From: Benincasa hispida
Lineage: Eukaryota > Streptophyta > Magnoliopsida > Cucurbitales > Cucurbitaceae
Direction of reading: 5' to 3'
Length of the DNA stretch: 64,000 bases
NCBI RefSeq assembly: GCF_009727055.1
Contig: NC_052354.1
Coordinates: 37,996,543-38,060,542, forward strand
The position numbers and the translations under genes are program-made. The notes beneath the pieces are model-generated. The model worked only from the letters and a program-made list of their open reading frames with translations. It made no database searches and had not been told where the DNA came from. Shown one piece after another: positions 22,632 to 34,510 of this stretch; the stretch's first letter is position 1, and every line of letters begins with the position of its first letter.

Positions 22632-24114
22632 CTTGGCAACTAAATGTTTGTTAAGTTTTGTGTCTCTACGAGCAAAATTTTTATCTTGTGTGTATTGCAG
22701 CTTATGCGATCAGGTTGCAAAAAATGTTGAAGTGTAGGCGATGCGCTAAAATCCAATGTTGACCCCAAGGTAGAAGGGTAATCAGTCGCAAAAGAGCTGA
22801 AGGTAATTCTAAGCACATGACAGCCGCATGTGCCCAACAATTGCTAGAAGTTCCAATGGTCAGGGCAACTTGACCCAAGTAGTTGAGGGCCATCTCCTGC
22901 ATGGAAGACTCCTTGCAGTGATAACACTCTTATTTTTTTTCAGGGACGTCTTCTACCCTATCTTTACTTTGCTTTCTTAATATAGGTTATTTTTATTTTA
23001 TTTTCATTGTTATTTTGGATATATGGTTGCTTCCTTGGTTTTGGGTACGTTTGCTCTTGTAGGTGCAACAATAAGTCTCCTCGGTTCGTAGTTCATCGGA
23101 AGAATTCCTTTCACCCTTCAACGTAAGGCTTCAATCACGTGGATTCTAACGCATGAGCGCATGCGTTGTTTCGCCTAAGGTCTTTTCTTGTTATCTTGTA
23201 CGTCTTATCCTTTTGAAATCCTTTCTTTCCCGATTGCGTTGTTTTGCGATGTTTCTATAATGGTACGTATAGTTCACAGCATTTTCTAACTAATCAATGC
23301 AAGGCATTCTTTACTTTTATTGGCTTCTTCAAATTTTGAAATTCTTAAGTTTTATTTTGCGCAAACCTGTGTTCAAACATTTATTATCGCATTCTGTAAT
23401 TTTGTTTGTAGCTTTGCGGTGAGAACGCTGCCAACCTCTAAGTTTAGGGGTGGCAACGGTCTCAGAGAATTGCATTCATTATATTGCGATCATTTGAAAA
23501 AAGAATGTTGAAGTGGGATTTTGGGAATAATAACTCTACTATCAACGCAATGGGGAAACCCATGTTGATAAGACTTAAGTTGTGAAAGGCACTTGCTCGA
23601 AGTTGGATGTCCGCATGACACACGTGGGGGTAAGCCAAAACGAAGGCAATTTCCCAGGATCAGCGCATTAGAGCAACTCCTCTGTCCAGCGCAAGCCAAA
23701 ACAAACGAGACAAGAGTTAAGTTGAATATGGAACACAACCGAAGTTGGATGCCCGCATGACACACGTGGGGGTAAGCCAAAAGGAAGGGCATAACCAGGT
23801 TCAACGCCGCATTTGAATAAGTCATCGCAAAGTTTTGAAGTACTTTTTTTGAATAAACACAATCTCAGAAGCTAAACACAAAATTGCGGTGAATGAATAA
23901 AATTTTTTTGAGCATAGGCTTGTCGGATTTAACTTAGAAAAGATCTTTTTGAAGAAGCAGCCAAAGTGGAAGAGAGCATTGCAGTGATGGTCAAAGGTGT
24001 GTGTAAATTATATTCTAAGAAGTTGGTCATCGCAAAAGAAAGCATGAAGGTGAGTTAGAATTTCTTAAGTATAACGCATGCTTGAGGATAAGCATGATTT
24101 TAAGTTTGAGGGTG
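22632..24114 (+). other. D1 internal region, no pol
   Basis: No RT, integrase or protease motif in any frame. 22735-22920 may be a decayed gag remnant, but I cannot assign it. A 47-base direct repeat ('CGAAGTTGGATG' plus 'CCGCATGACACACGTGGGGG') occurs at about 23598 and 23740. The end 'GAGGATAAGCATG' with 'AAGTTTGAGGGTG' is the expected pre-LTR polypurine region. Confidence 0.6.
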
Positions 24115-24261
24115 ACTGGTGTTGATCAAGGGAATACTAGAAGATAAGTTCTTCGAAGGTATGATTCACTCAATCCCTTTGTTTTTAGTCTTAGTAGCAT
24201 GCTGTAATTTACTTGATGCATAACTATTCTATGTTAGATTGATTGTAAATATTGATGTTCT
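24115..24261 (+). repeat. Family B LTR 3' fragment, right of D1
   Basis: 'ACTGGTGTTGATC', 'GGAATACTAGAAGATAAG' and 'TTAGTCTTAGTAGCATGCTG' continue the LTR broken at 20498. It matches 18744-18880 almost base for base, then is cut at 24261 by the start of another B LTR. Confidence 0.87.
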
Positions 24262-26239
24262 TGTTCAGGTTGATGCCTTAAACTCTCATTCAGTCCTGTA
24301 GTTTGTAAACAGTTTATTGAACAAACGCTGTGATGTAATAATATATGATATTTTTCTTCACTATTGTCTATGAAACATTGGATGTTTTAATTGCTTTACC
24401 ACAAATCAATAAACTAAGATCCCTAGTTGTCGTTGTAACTTAAGCATGTATATGGAGACATATAGGTGGATCATGCCTTAAGTGATAACCAAAATGCTCT
24501 GTAGTATCTGGATATAGGAGGGAAACCTAATCCTAGTACCGCTACGAATGTGGCTCGCTTTGTAGAATAGTTATAAGTGTTGTGACTTGCTACAGATGGT
24601 TTGATTCTGATCATTCATATGAAGACATGCGAGCGGGGGTGTCCTATACAAAGGAGTTTGTATAAGACCGACCACGAACTGTTATAGTCTCGTTATATAA
24701 CGTCGTTCATGACAGAGACTTCACTTCACTAGGATGACCATAGGTAACATGACCTCAATCCCGAGTGAGTTGGGAACTTCTACCTTTGAGGGCAGTCCTT
24801 TGATTTGCACGAGTGCGAGTGGCTAGGTCGCCGACTCAAACCTACCACTTTGGGGATTCGTCTGATTTGGGAGCTGGGAACTCAACTACACAACATGGAA
24901 TTCACTCTTTCCTCGAAGTAGAGGTCAGTAGATAGATTGCTCCCTTAATGGCTAATTTTGAGGTTTGAACGATGTGATGCCACACACCTTCTCATAGCCC
25001 GAGAGGTGTCCATACATAGTAGGACTATGTTATATTGTTCATTAAATGGATCAGTGGTACTTAAGAAGTTAGATGTAACTACAAGGGCAAAACGGTTAAT
25101 TGGCCTAGTAGTACTTACGAGCATCTGTGAAGGGTTATCGTGTTGTTGATTGGTTATATTCGATGGACACAAAAATATATTTGTAGTGAGAAGAGTACAA
25201 CTGTTAGTCTTTAGTGGAATGTCTAGTAGTTAACGGATGGTGGATCTCGTGGTTAAAGAGTTTAGTTAGCTCTTCATGTACTATTGGAGCTTCAAGCCAT
25301 AGGTTCATAAGGTCCCCTTGGTAGCTCAATAGATTCAAGTTAAGAATCAGTTTTTGGGTCAGTTTAAAGTATTCAAATTGACAAGAGAGAGTTCGATTAT
25401 ATATGATATGATTGAACTAGTTAATTATATATGTTATGATTGACACTATGTATGAGATACATTAATTGGAGGAAAATTATATAAATATGATATATATCTA
25501 ATGGAGGAGAAAAGACTATGGTTTATATGTTGCATTTGATGTGATATTAAACCATAGGTTAATGAATATGATATGATTATATTTATTATTTAATTTTGAC
25601 AATTATAGGATAATTGTTCTGGTTTTTTCTCTGAGAGCCTACACTCACGCGGTTCACTAAATGATCACATAGGATTTGCAAAACGATCGTCTAACTCTTT
25701 CTAAACGATCGCGTGCCCAAGCATCTTACTTAACCATCGTCTATACGATCACGACACTTTTACTAAATGATCGTGTACCTCTACCTAAACGATTGAGCAT
25801 CGTCTATATGATAGACACCTGACTTCTCTCACTTGCTTGGTCGTGGTATACGATTGTGCTTTCCTTCTTCCCTCTACCAAATCCAACAGAGCCCACACCT
25901 CCTAGATTCTCAAACAAAGAATACTGAGGGTTCCAAGTGGTGGTGTCTTCCCTACTGTCGAGTTCGTGAGGAATCCGTTCGTTGGTAGACGATTTGCTTG
26001 GACATTCTCAGCAAGAGAGAGAGGAGCAGTCCTTAGGCGAGAACAAGATTTGAGGTGAAGAAATGTTCTTCAACTGGTACATATTTCGTTCTCTTTGTCA
26101 TTTGAGTTCAAAGTATGCTTGTAATTTGTTGTTAAATGCATATCTAGTCTGTTTGATTGTGAATGCGATAATTCTATCACAATGAGTTTGGAACGATCTC
26201 GCTTCCGCTCAGAGGTACTCTTTGATAAGAGTTCCTTCA
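24262..26239 (+). repeat. Family B LTR, full length
   Basis: 1978 bp from TGTTCAGGTTGATGCC to '...AAGAGTTCCTTCA'. It carries every landmark of the family, including the word cluster 'AAACGATCGTCTAAC', 'AAACGATCGCGTG' at 25645-25860 and 'GGAACGATCTCGCTTCCGCTC' before the end. No primer site follows; instead minus-strand B integrase sequence begins at 26240, so this is a solo LTR or a rearranged end. Flanking pentamers (GTTCT and GCTTT) do not match. Confidence 0.88.
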
Positions 26240-27800
26240 GCTTTTACATTTATAGGACCACAGAGGCTTGAATGTACCAGCTCTAAGGATTTTTTGGTCT
26301 TGTGACCTTTTTCAATAAAATATCTTTTAGTCATTTTACCTTAAAGGCATGACTCACACATAGGTAAAAAAAATTTCTTCTAAATCACTTAGAAGTCCAT
26401 TCTTTACCAATCACTCAATTCTATTGAGATTGATGTGTCATAATCTCAGGTGCTAAAGTTGGACATTTTATTTAGGGAAAACTCTAAGTCTTTTATTTTG
26501 AGTTATCACAGTTTTAAACATTTAAGTGTTAAGGAACAATTTAGTTGCTAACAATCTTAAAATATAAATATTATCTTCGAGATTTGTAGAATAAATATAT
26601 ACACCATTTTTTAAATAAATATAAAGAGATTGAATAATTTTGGTACAATAGGAATTTTATAGAAATAAGATTCCTTTTCAAACTTGGAACCAAAAATACA
26701 TTATCTAGTATAACATAAGATTTCTGTAAACAAAGTCGAAACCTCTCACTACTGTAGCTGAGATGCGTGCCATGTTCCAACCTGCATCATCATCTCCCCA
26801 GCTTCCAGTTGTCGTCAGGAACTAATTCCTTGAAAGGAAGAGCAAACATGATTAGTGGTGTCCGAATCAATTATCCAGGTCGAATCATCATTTTTCACTA
26901 AATAGGTTTTAGAAACAAGAAAATCATATTTACCTTGCTTGGCCTTCTTCTTTTCTGCCAAGTATTTAGGACAACTTTTTTCCAATGTCCCTTCTTGTTG
27001 CAATGGAAACATATTCCCTTTGCAACCTTAGCCTTCTTGCCCTTTAGGTCAACAGTTGGTGGGTTAGCTTTCCCCTTTCCACCTTTCTTCTTCTTCCATT
27101 TTTTGGTGCCGAAAAAAGAAGGCACAGACTTCATCCCAGACGTCAAACCTTTAAAGAACTTTTTAGAGGATGAAGCAACATTTGGCTCACCCTTCTGTTC
27201 CTTGGTTTTCATCAAGGATTAAAAGGTTCGTAGCTCGTTGAGTAAGGTGGTTAGGTTGTAGTCAATCCTGTTCATAACAACATTGCTACAGAACTATAGG
27301 AAACTTTCAAGTAAAGTTTCCAGGATGAAGCTAACATGACTGGCTCCATCGATGGCGGACTCATTCATCTCCGCCACGTTGAAGTGGACCATTATGTTGG
27401 GAACATGTTCTCTAACAGATGCCCTTCTTGCATATGGGCATTGAAGATGTATTTAAGAGCGTCGTGCCTGGGCTATGCGGATGATTGTCCGAACATTCCC
27501 CTCAGGGACTCCATGATCTCACAGGTCATGAGCATGGACTCATGCTTTTTAGCTAAGATTTCAGGAAGACTTGTCAAGATGTATGCTCGGGCCTTCTCGT
27601 TTGCTCGTGTCCATCGCTTGTATGTTTCTCGAATATTTCAAGCAACATTTAGAGCTGGAATGGGAGGACAGTCCTCCATTAGGAAAAAACGGATGTCATC
27701 GATGATAAGAACAGTGTTGATTGTGTTTTTCCAAGTTGTGAGATTTTCACCCGTTAGTTTGTCAGCGACGAGTAAATTAAGAGTCGCTGAAGTCAATGAA
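26240..27800 (-). pseudogene. B-minus gag-protease-integrase (truncated, broken)
   Basis: Gag begins about 27785 ('ATLNLLVADKLTGENLTTW'); the expected ATG is not evident. It continues through 'YILTSLPEILAKKHESML', with frame breaks near 27480 and 27400. A Lys/Gly-rich linker ('KKWKKKKGGKGK') leads to a zinc knuckle with intact spacing up to its last part ('CFHCNKKGHWKK', with the final Cys altered by a frame change). The protease site reads 'WIIDSDTTNHVCSSFQG', where the usual Gly after DS is Asp. The pre-integrase is fragmentary. The first integrase aspartate region reads 'HSSLCGP', so the catalytic Asp is Ser. The gene is then cut by the LTR at 26239. It is non-functional. Confidence 0.88.
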
Positions 27801-30090
27801 TAAATTTGCTGAAACCATACAAATTATTTATATTGATCTATTTGTATTAAACCACTTAGAAAAACCAATCAATTTTAGAAAAATAATCTCATGTTCCCTA
27901 AATGACATCTATTTTGCAATGATGCTTCAGTGAGACAGGACAAAAGCCACCATAGAGTGATCAGGTGCCCCTTCACTGAAATGAGACTATCTCAACCAAT
28001 AGACAAAACAACTCCTTGTTACTGTAACTATCAGTCACCATTGTTCGATCCAGAAATAGTTAAACTCGCTTAACATTTCTTGTAGGTATAACCCCTCATT
28101 TTAGATTCTAAAGTTCAGCCCCAACGAGCCAACTGTAGAGAAAATTTGATTGGGGGAAAAACTAAAGTAACCTTATCCATTTCTGGAGTTTGAATAAAGC
28201 GCCATGCAAAAATGCCATCCGTAGGGGGACACTCAAAGTGCCACAAGGCTATGCATGAGACTTTACTTCAAACTAATGAGAGAGACCGAGGGATGTGTTG
28301 TCACACGTCTCGCTCCCACTTACTATAAACACTCTCTCTATTCACCTTGATATTGATATATACAAACACCATCCATAGGGGAACACTCAAGGTGCCTCAT
28401 GACCAAGTATAGATCTCACGGTGTGAAATTTTAGGGAGAAACATGAAGAGGATAAAATGAAGTATCATATACCCATTTTCCTCCCACTGATCATTTTACC
28501 TAGGGTTAATTAACGTAGAAAAAATCGGCTACTGATTTTAAATAAGTGATTTTTTCATTTGCCCAAAAAACAATATTTTCTTTAGATAGTCAAACAAATT
28601 TTTATTAAGGTTCTTTAAATACTTTAACAAACGTTAACTAATAATTACATGTTTATAACAAATCTATCTAATTCATCTTTTCAAGTCAGTTCCCAGGTAG
28701 AGGTGTTACGTTTTTGTCAACATAAATACCCCAGCCTAGATAGAACTAGTCTTAGACAAAAGGTCCCTTATAGATATATTTGTTACAATGTTAATCTTTT
28801 GATTAAAAAATAATTTAATCCTATTAAACCGATTAAAATATAAAACTAAATTTTTAATCTCATTAGAAATGTGAACTTAGATCTATATGATTCAAATTTT
28901 AAAACAAGTTTAAAAAATGAATTTAATCTAAGGTTTGCATGCAATTCTAATTTATCGATTTTAATATCTAATTTCATTTTGTTATAACCACTATAAGCAA
29001 ATGAAATAAATTAAAACCATACATTGCATCCATTAACATACTTTAATAAATTATAACAATTATAAATTACCTAAGGTAATGTCATGTTTCATGCAATTTC
29101 ATTTCATTACTAACATACATAACACTTATATAATAAGGTAATGAAATAGTTAATAACATACTTCAAACATACATTCATACTATATATTATAACTCTTATA
29201 ATATAAATGATGCATATATATGTTATTAATGCATGCATACATATATTATAACATTTATAACTATATGATGTATGAGCATGTTATAAAAAATAGATCATGC
29301 AACTAAACATATATTATAACTGACATAATATAAATGATGCATGAAATTAAATGTATAACCTATGGTGGGATTTTATACTACATAGCATACATTATGGCAT
29401 ATGATAATAAAATTTAAATCATACATCACATGCATAATTTAAAGGCAATTAACAGACTGGGATTGGACACCTAAAAAAAAAAAAATATCTAACTATTACA
29501 AATTAATAGTCATCCAGTTCGAAACAGGTGAACCGAGCCTTGAACCGCTCAAACTACACCACGAACTGCTTGAACCAGCCATGAACCAGTCCAAAAAAAC
29601 CCAAAAAAACTCGAGTCGAAGAACCCACGAATCGAACCGGACCAGTAGACCATAATCCGTGCACGAACCGAAGTTGGACCGCACGTCTTCTTCACCTCGA
29701 AGCGTCGCGACGCTATGAAAAAGATTTTCATCCGCCGCATCGCAGCACCGCGACGCTACTGTACGATCACCCACGTACAGTTTTGAACTTCTTCGAAACG
29801 TCTATGATTTTGGCCTTGTTTTCTCCTGATCATCATCAGGAACACCGTGAGCGACTCAAAAACTTTAAAAGCAGACTCGATCGCACTTAATTGTCTCAAA
29901 ACATGGGCCCTTACAAACCAATTTTGTCAAATGAAAGCGATTAAACTAAAATGCAATCTCGAAAACATCAATAATTGTAAATCATATATTCCACCGAACA
30001 TTCATCACATAAGTACAGAATGTAATCATGCACCAATACTGTTAAAAGGAATCTGGAAAACACATAAAAGAAATTGGGATCAAAACCAAG
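27801..30090 (-). other. B-minus non-coding leader
   Basis: Same modules as the plus-strand leaders in reverse order. From the primer side: 'TTTGTAAGGGCCC' (complement near 29905), GGTTC/GAACC block (29515-29650), AT palindromes (28950-29440), stem-loops (about 28790-28880), then a region with two 'GAGTGTCCCCCTA'-like words (28215-28240 and 28375-28395) before gag. Short open frames such as 29496-29774 are not preserved in other copies. Confidence 0.8.
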
Positions 30091-30102
30091 GCTCTGATAC
30101 CA
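30091..30102 (-). other. B-minus primer-binding site (initiator tRNA-Met)
   Basis: Perfect TGGTATCAGAGC on the minus strand, two bases inside the LTR. It is the best-preserved B primer site in the window. Confidence 0.95.
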
Positions 30103-30104
30103 AT

Positions 30105-32145
30105 TGAAGGAACCTGTAAACGTCTTGAGCGGAAGTGGATCGTTCCAATTTTAGTTTTTCACATAATATAATTTTACGTAACAGTATATGAATCTAAAAT
30201 AAAAATTACAGCATGCTTGAAAGAAAACAAAAACAGAAAAATGGGTTTAGAAACCCTTACCTTTGAAGACTGATCTGCTAGAAAAAAATCCCTTGAACCA
30301 ATGGGACACCACCATGAAAATTTCTTCAATATTCTCTAGGTGAGAATTCAAGAGTTTTGTGGGCTCTTGCTATTTTGAAAAAGGGAGTTTGAGAGAGAAG
30401 AGAGGAAGAGAAAAATGGGGAAGAATATCTCATAACTCTTTATGTAATTGTCTGTATTGTGTGTTGCTTCTCTCTATCAAAACAAAACAAAGAAGAAGCT
30501 TAATTCCCAAACACAACCACCCCCTACACTCACACGTTGTGAGTTGAGGGAGAATAGGGGAGGGAAATTATTTCCCTTCTATAAAATTTTAAAATTAAAA
30601 AAAAATAATTTTAAATTATAATCAAAACCGTTATATATATAATAACTAACTTATTATATATATATATATAACCATATGTTATGCCAATACAACCTATGGC
30701 ATCATATAAAATATAACCTATAGTTTTAATTCTCTCATCAATGGCCTTTCATATAAATTCTATTCATATTAAATTTAATTATATGAATCCAATTCATATA
30801 ATTAATATTTGAATCATATTCAAATATTTATTCTCTCTCAAATAAACTTTATATTATAATGTATCAAATACATTATAGTAATTATATCATATAATTATAT
30901 TAAATTAATTATATCACATATAATTAATTCCTTCAATTAATTTGAACAATTCAAATTAATCCAAAAATTGATTCTCATTAATTCCCATTGAGCTACAGAA
31001 GAGACTTCATGGACCTATAGCTTGAAGCTCCAATGGTACTTGAATAATTAATTAAACTCTTTAATTAAATTATTCACCATCTGTTAACTGGCAGGCACTC
31101 AAATAAAGACTAACAATTACACTCTTCGCACTATAGATATATTTTTGTGTCCATTGGATATAACCAGTCAATAGTACAATGACCTTTTCACAAATTGCTC
31201 GAAAGTACAACTAGGCCCAAATTACCATTTTGCCACTGTAGTTATATCTAACTCCTTAAGTACCACTGATCCCTCTAATGAACAATAAATCATAGTCCAA
31301 CTATGACCAAACCCCTCTCGAGCTAGGAGAGAGTGTGGCGCCACATTTTTCAAGCCCATTTCCAAATTAGTCCAACTTCATACCTTTCCAGCATAAACCA
31401 TATATCTAAAAGAGGTCGTATTTCTTTGGGTTGTTAGTAATGGAATGATTTCATTATCTAAAATGAAGAACATTTCCCACCAAACGATCAGTCCAATAGA
31501 TTCCATTAATGGAGAAATTTATCTACTTACTCCGACATCAGGGAAGGAGTGAATTTCTTCTTGTGTAGCTGTGTTCTCAGCTCCCCAATCAAACGAATCC
31601 CCAAAATGGTAGGCTTATTGAGTCAGCAATCTGGCCACTCTCACCCATACATATCAAAGGATCGCCTTCATAGAAAGGAGTTCACAACTCACTCATCCTG
31701 GTGAAATGTAAGTCTCTATTATGAACAACGTTATATAATGAGACTAAACATTTCGTGGTCCAGTCTTATTTAAACTCCTTTGTATAGAATACCCCCACTC
31801 ACGTGTCTCCACATGAATGATTGAGATCAGATCATTTGTAGCATTTTATAACAATTGTAACATCTACAAAGCGGGTCATACTTGTAGTGTCACCAGAATA
31901 AGGTATCCAACCTTATCCATCTACTACAGACCATTTAGGTTATCACTTAAACATGATTCATCCGTATGTCTCTACATACATATTTAAGCTACAAGATAAC
32001 CTTGCTTGTTAGTTTATTGGTTTGTGGGTTTAATGCAACTAAATGTCAAATAAAACATCACATATTTTATTAGATAAATAAGATGTTTGTACAATACAAT
32101 TATAAACTATAGAACTCTACGAGATTTAGAACACCAACCTCAACA
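30105..32145 (-). repeat. B-minus 5' LTR
   Basis: 2041 bp. On the minus strand it begins TGTTGAGGTTGGTG at 32145 and ends '...AGGTTCCTTCA' at 30105. All landmarks are present in reverse. A stretch at about 31370-31505 ('CATACCTTTCCAGC', 'GGGTTGTTAGTAATGG') has no counterpart in the other B LTRs. The palindromic-word cluster seen in other copies is essentially absent here. Confidence 0.9.
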
Positions 32146-33639
32146 AAGGGTTGGTTCTACCTAAATTACACTTGATGCCTGTAAAATTCATTAGATAAAC
32201 ACGTTCAACCTAAGAACGACCCTAAATTAAGTGGAGAGAGATAACACATATTCAGTGTTATTAACCACCCCCAACTTTATTCTTTATTGTCCTCGAACAA
32301 GGTAGGAAATGCAATCACTCAAAGAATAACATGTTAAGTTAACATGTACCCTATTCCAGCATTAATAGTCAACCAAGATCATGCTTGCAATCAACTAAAT
32401 CATCCAAAAAAAGTTCATTAATTCAATTTAAGTTTGGAAATGCTTTACAAATCTTCTTATGATGGATAAGTACATAGTTTATCTATTTTAAGCATAAACC
32501 ACCTGGAATAGCTTCATGAAACCCAGTTCCTTTCCCTCTACTCTGCCTAGAAAGGTCATGAATTAAACCTCTTAGTTTCAAGTTAGCAATAATATGAGAA
32601 AAGGAAGAACCGATCTCAATTATTTTGCCTCAATTTTTTATTTTTTATTTTTTTATTTTTTTATTTTTTTATTTTTTTTATTTTTAAAGAGGAAACCCAA
32701 TCTATAGATACTACATTCTTTTTTGGCTTGCCTACATGGGTTACATGAATGACATCCAACTACTGGTCGAACTCCTTCAAGAGTGCGTAAGCTTGCTCAT
32801 TCTCGGGAATATTTTCAGCCCAAAAGAATTACGAGTTGTCTGATTGCCCTTGGCTACTCACATTCCCAAAGAAAGAGGAGCAAACCTTTCTATTTTCATC
32901 ATTATTTAAGTAGACAAGCGAGAAATTGATTTGTTGATTCCTTATGCTTTTATTACTAATTTGAAATTTAAGAGAGTTTAATTCTTTCACCAAGGCCTTT
33001 CGAGGTGACAACAAACTTATGGGGTAAATAACGCAATCCTACGCAAGAAAAACTTTAGATGGGTATAAAAAGGACTTAAAAATGCATAATAGAAGTGATT
33101 TTTTTTTTTTCAAAAATGGATCAAAAATCATAATTGTTAGTACAATCAATACGAGTGTATCATCAACTAATCAATTTGCAAGAAAAAAGGTAGCTAAGCA
33201 AATAAGCATGAAAGCAACAAAAGACACATTCTTTGAGCATAAAGTTCAAGGACCCCAAGCATATCGGCATCAAAATATAGAGTGTCAAATCCTAATATCT
33301 CACCCTCAACTTTTAAAGTGCACATTGTCCCCAATGTGATAGAATCAGAAAACTTATCTGGATCATGGGATGATGGAAGGATTTGGCTCCTCGACTCAAC
33401 TTCTCTCCAAAATTAAGTATAATAAAACAAGATTAATGGAAAGAATTAAGACCAAAAGAAAAAAAAAAACTAAAAGAGAATTGAACTAAGAAAGCAATAA
33501 AGTTTAAAGCCTAACTGCCTCCAAGAAGCAAAAATTTTTAAGGTCGGTTGCTCGATCGTATTTAGCTCAGTTTAGCCATATTTGGGGAGCTCCAATCGAT
33601 ATACTTGGTAGAATCATTGGAGAAAATCCCTCTCGTGAA
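32146..33639 (-). other. G2 non-coding 3' region
   Basis: No recognisable gene. Minus-strand 'GTTGGGGGTGG' near 32265 and 'TCGAGGACAA' are the gypsy end landmarks. A low-complexity run of ATTTTTT units lies at about 32633-32686. A second tract near 33300-33330 reads, on the minus strand, 'CATTGGGGACAATGTGC', a further landmark of this class. Open frames such as 32829-33014 and 33082-33339 have no family support. Confidence 0.6.
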
Positions 33640-34505
33640 ATACTCTGTGCCTAAGCCCATTCACTTTTAACGTTTTTCCTGTCTTGAGGCTAGTCACCTC
33701 AATTGCACCATATCGGTAAACTTTAGTAATGGCAAAAGGGCCTAACCATTTAGAGCGAAGCTAGTATGAGTTTGAGGGGGAATTAAACATCAAAACCTTA
33801 TATCCAACCTCAAGTTGTTTGCTAGTAATCATTGCATCATGGAATAATTTAATTTTCTCTTTGTAGATCAAAGAATTCTCAGATGCTTCCAACCTCATTT
33901 CCTCCAACTCTTGTAATAGTCTAGCCTTTCTAACTTCCTCAGAGTTGAGATTGCATTGCTTTATTGCCCAAAGTGCTTTATGTTGCACCTCCACAAGAAG
34001 GTGACACGCCTTACCATACACCAATCTATATAGGGACATTCTAATAGGGGTCTTATAAGTAGTTCTATAGGCCCACAACACATCATTCAGCTTCAAACTC
34101 CAATCTTTTCTACTTTAACTTACCACATTTTCTAGAATTATCTTGATTTCTCAGTTGGAAATCTCAGCTTGCCCATTTATCTGAGGGTGACAAAAGTAGT
34201 GATTTAATGTTGAACTCCAGATTTCTTCAATAAAGAGTCTATTACCCTGTTGCAAAAGTGGGAACCTTGATCACTAATGGTAGCCTTTAGGAAACCAAAC
34301 CCATGCAAAATGTTAAATTTCGAGAAACCTGCAACAACCATAGAATTGTAAGAAGTAGTAGCAAGATATACTTGAAACCACAAGAAAAAGGAAATAACCC
34401 CATAAAATCAAGCTTTCATACATCAAATAATTCACAAAATATAATAAGGACCCGAGGCATCTCATTCCTACGGAAGAGGCTACCTGACTTTTGACATTGC
34501 TTACA
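33640..34505 (-). pseudogene. G2 integrase (broken)
   Basis: Minus-strand reading from 34505: 'CQKSGSLFRRNEMPR' is the second half of the HHCC zinc finger. The catalytic core follows with 'KLDFMG' (first Asp), 'ATISDQGSHFCNR' (second Asp, about 34270) and, in another frame, 'NGQAEISN' (Glu, about 34165). All three acidic residues survive but are split by stops and frame changes. A cleaner frame at 34096-33761 encodes the C-terminal region ('[15 protein letters not shown]', '[14 protein letters not shown]', 'YKVLMFNS'). The first half of the zinc finger lies on the far side of the B LTR, at 38461-38570. Normal role: inserting cDNA into chromosomes. Confidence 0.87.
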
Positions 34506-34510
34506 GGTTT
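34506..34510. other. Target duplication of the B LTR in G2, left copy
   Basis: GGTTT here versus AGTTT at 38461-38465, one mismatch. The integrase zinc-finger frame can be followed across the pair. Confidence 0.7.

Larger units (their letters stand above)
20499..24114 (+). mobile_element. D1: gypsy-type element with only a 5' LTR
   Basis: Structure is LTR (20499-22607), primer-site region (from 22613), a short internal region without recognisable pol (22632-24101) and a polypurine tract ending at 24114, where the B LTR resumes. There is no 3' LTR and no target duplication. The internal region is about 1.5 kb with no intact gene, so the element is non-autonomous. CG-containing words such as 'CGCATGCG' and 'GCATCGATCAATGCATGG' set its base composition apart from its AT-rich surroundings. 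Confidence 0.75.
26240..32145 (-). mobile_element. B-minus: family B element, 5' half
   Basis: Read on the minus strand: 5' LTR (32145-30105), primer site (30102-30091), leader (30090 to about 27800), gag and protease (about 27790-26560), pre-integrase, then truncation at 26240 inside the integrase. RT, RNase H and the 3' LTR are absent. Internal order and LTR match the plus-strand B copies at 43-64 kb. Confidence 0.88.

Noticed and set aside
27336..27803. 155-codon open frame on the plus strand
   Set aside because: It is antisense to the B-minus gag, whose conserved motifs are read on the minus strand over the same bases.
29496..29774. GC-rich frames possibly from a captured host gene in the B-minus leader
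   Set aside because: The matching leader at 15.95-16.16 kb shares only the DNA-level GGTTC/GAACC block; frames are not kept, so gene capture is not supported from this window.
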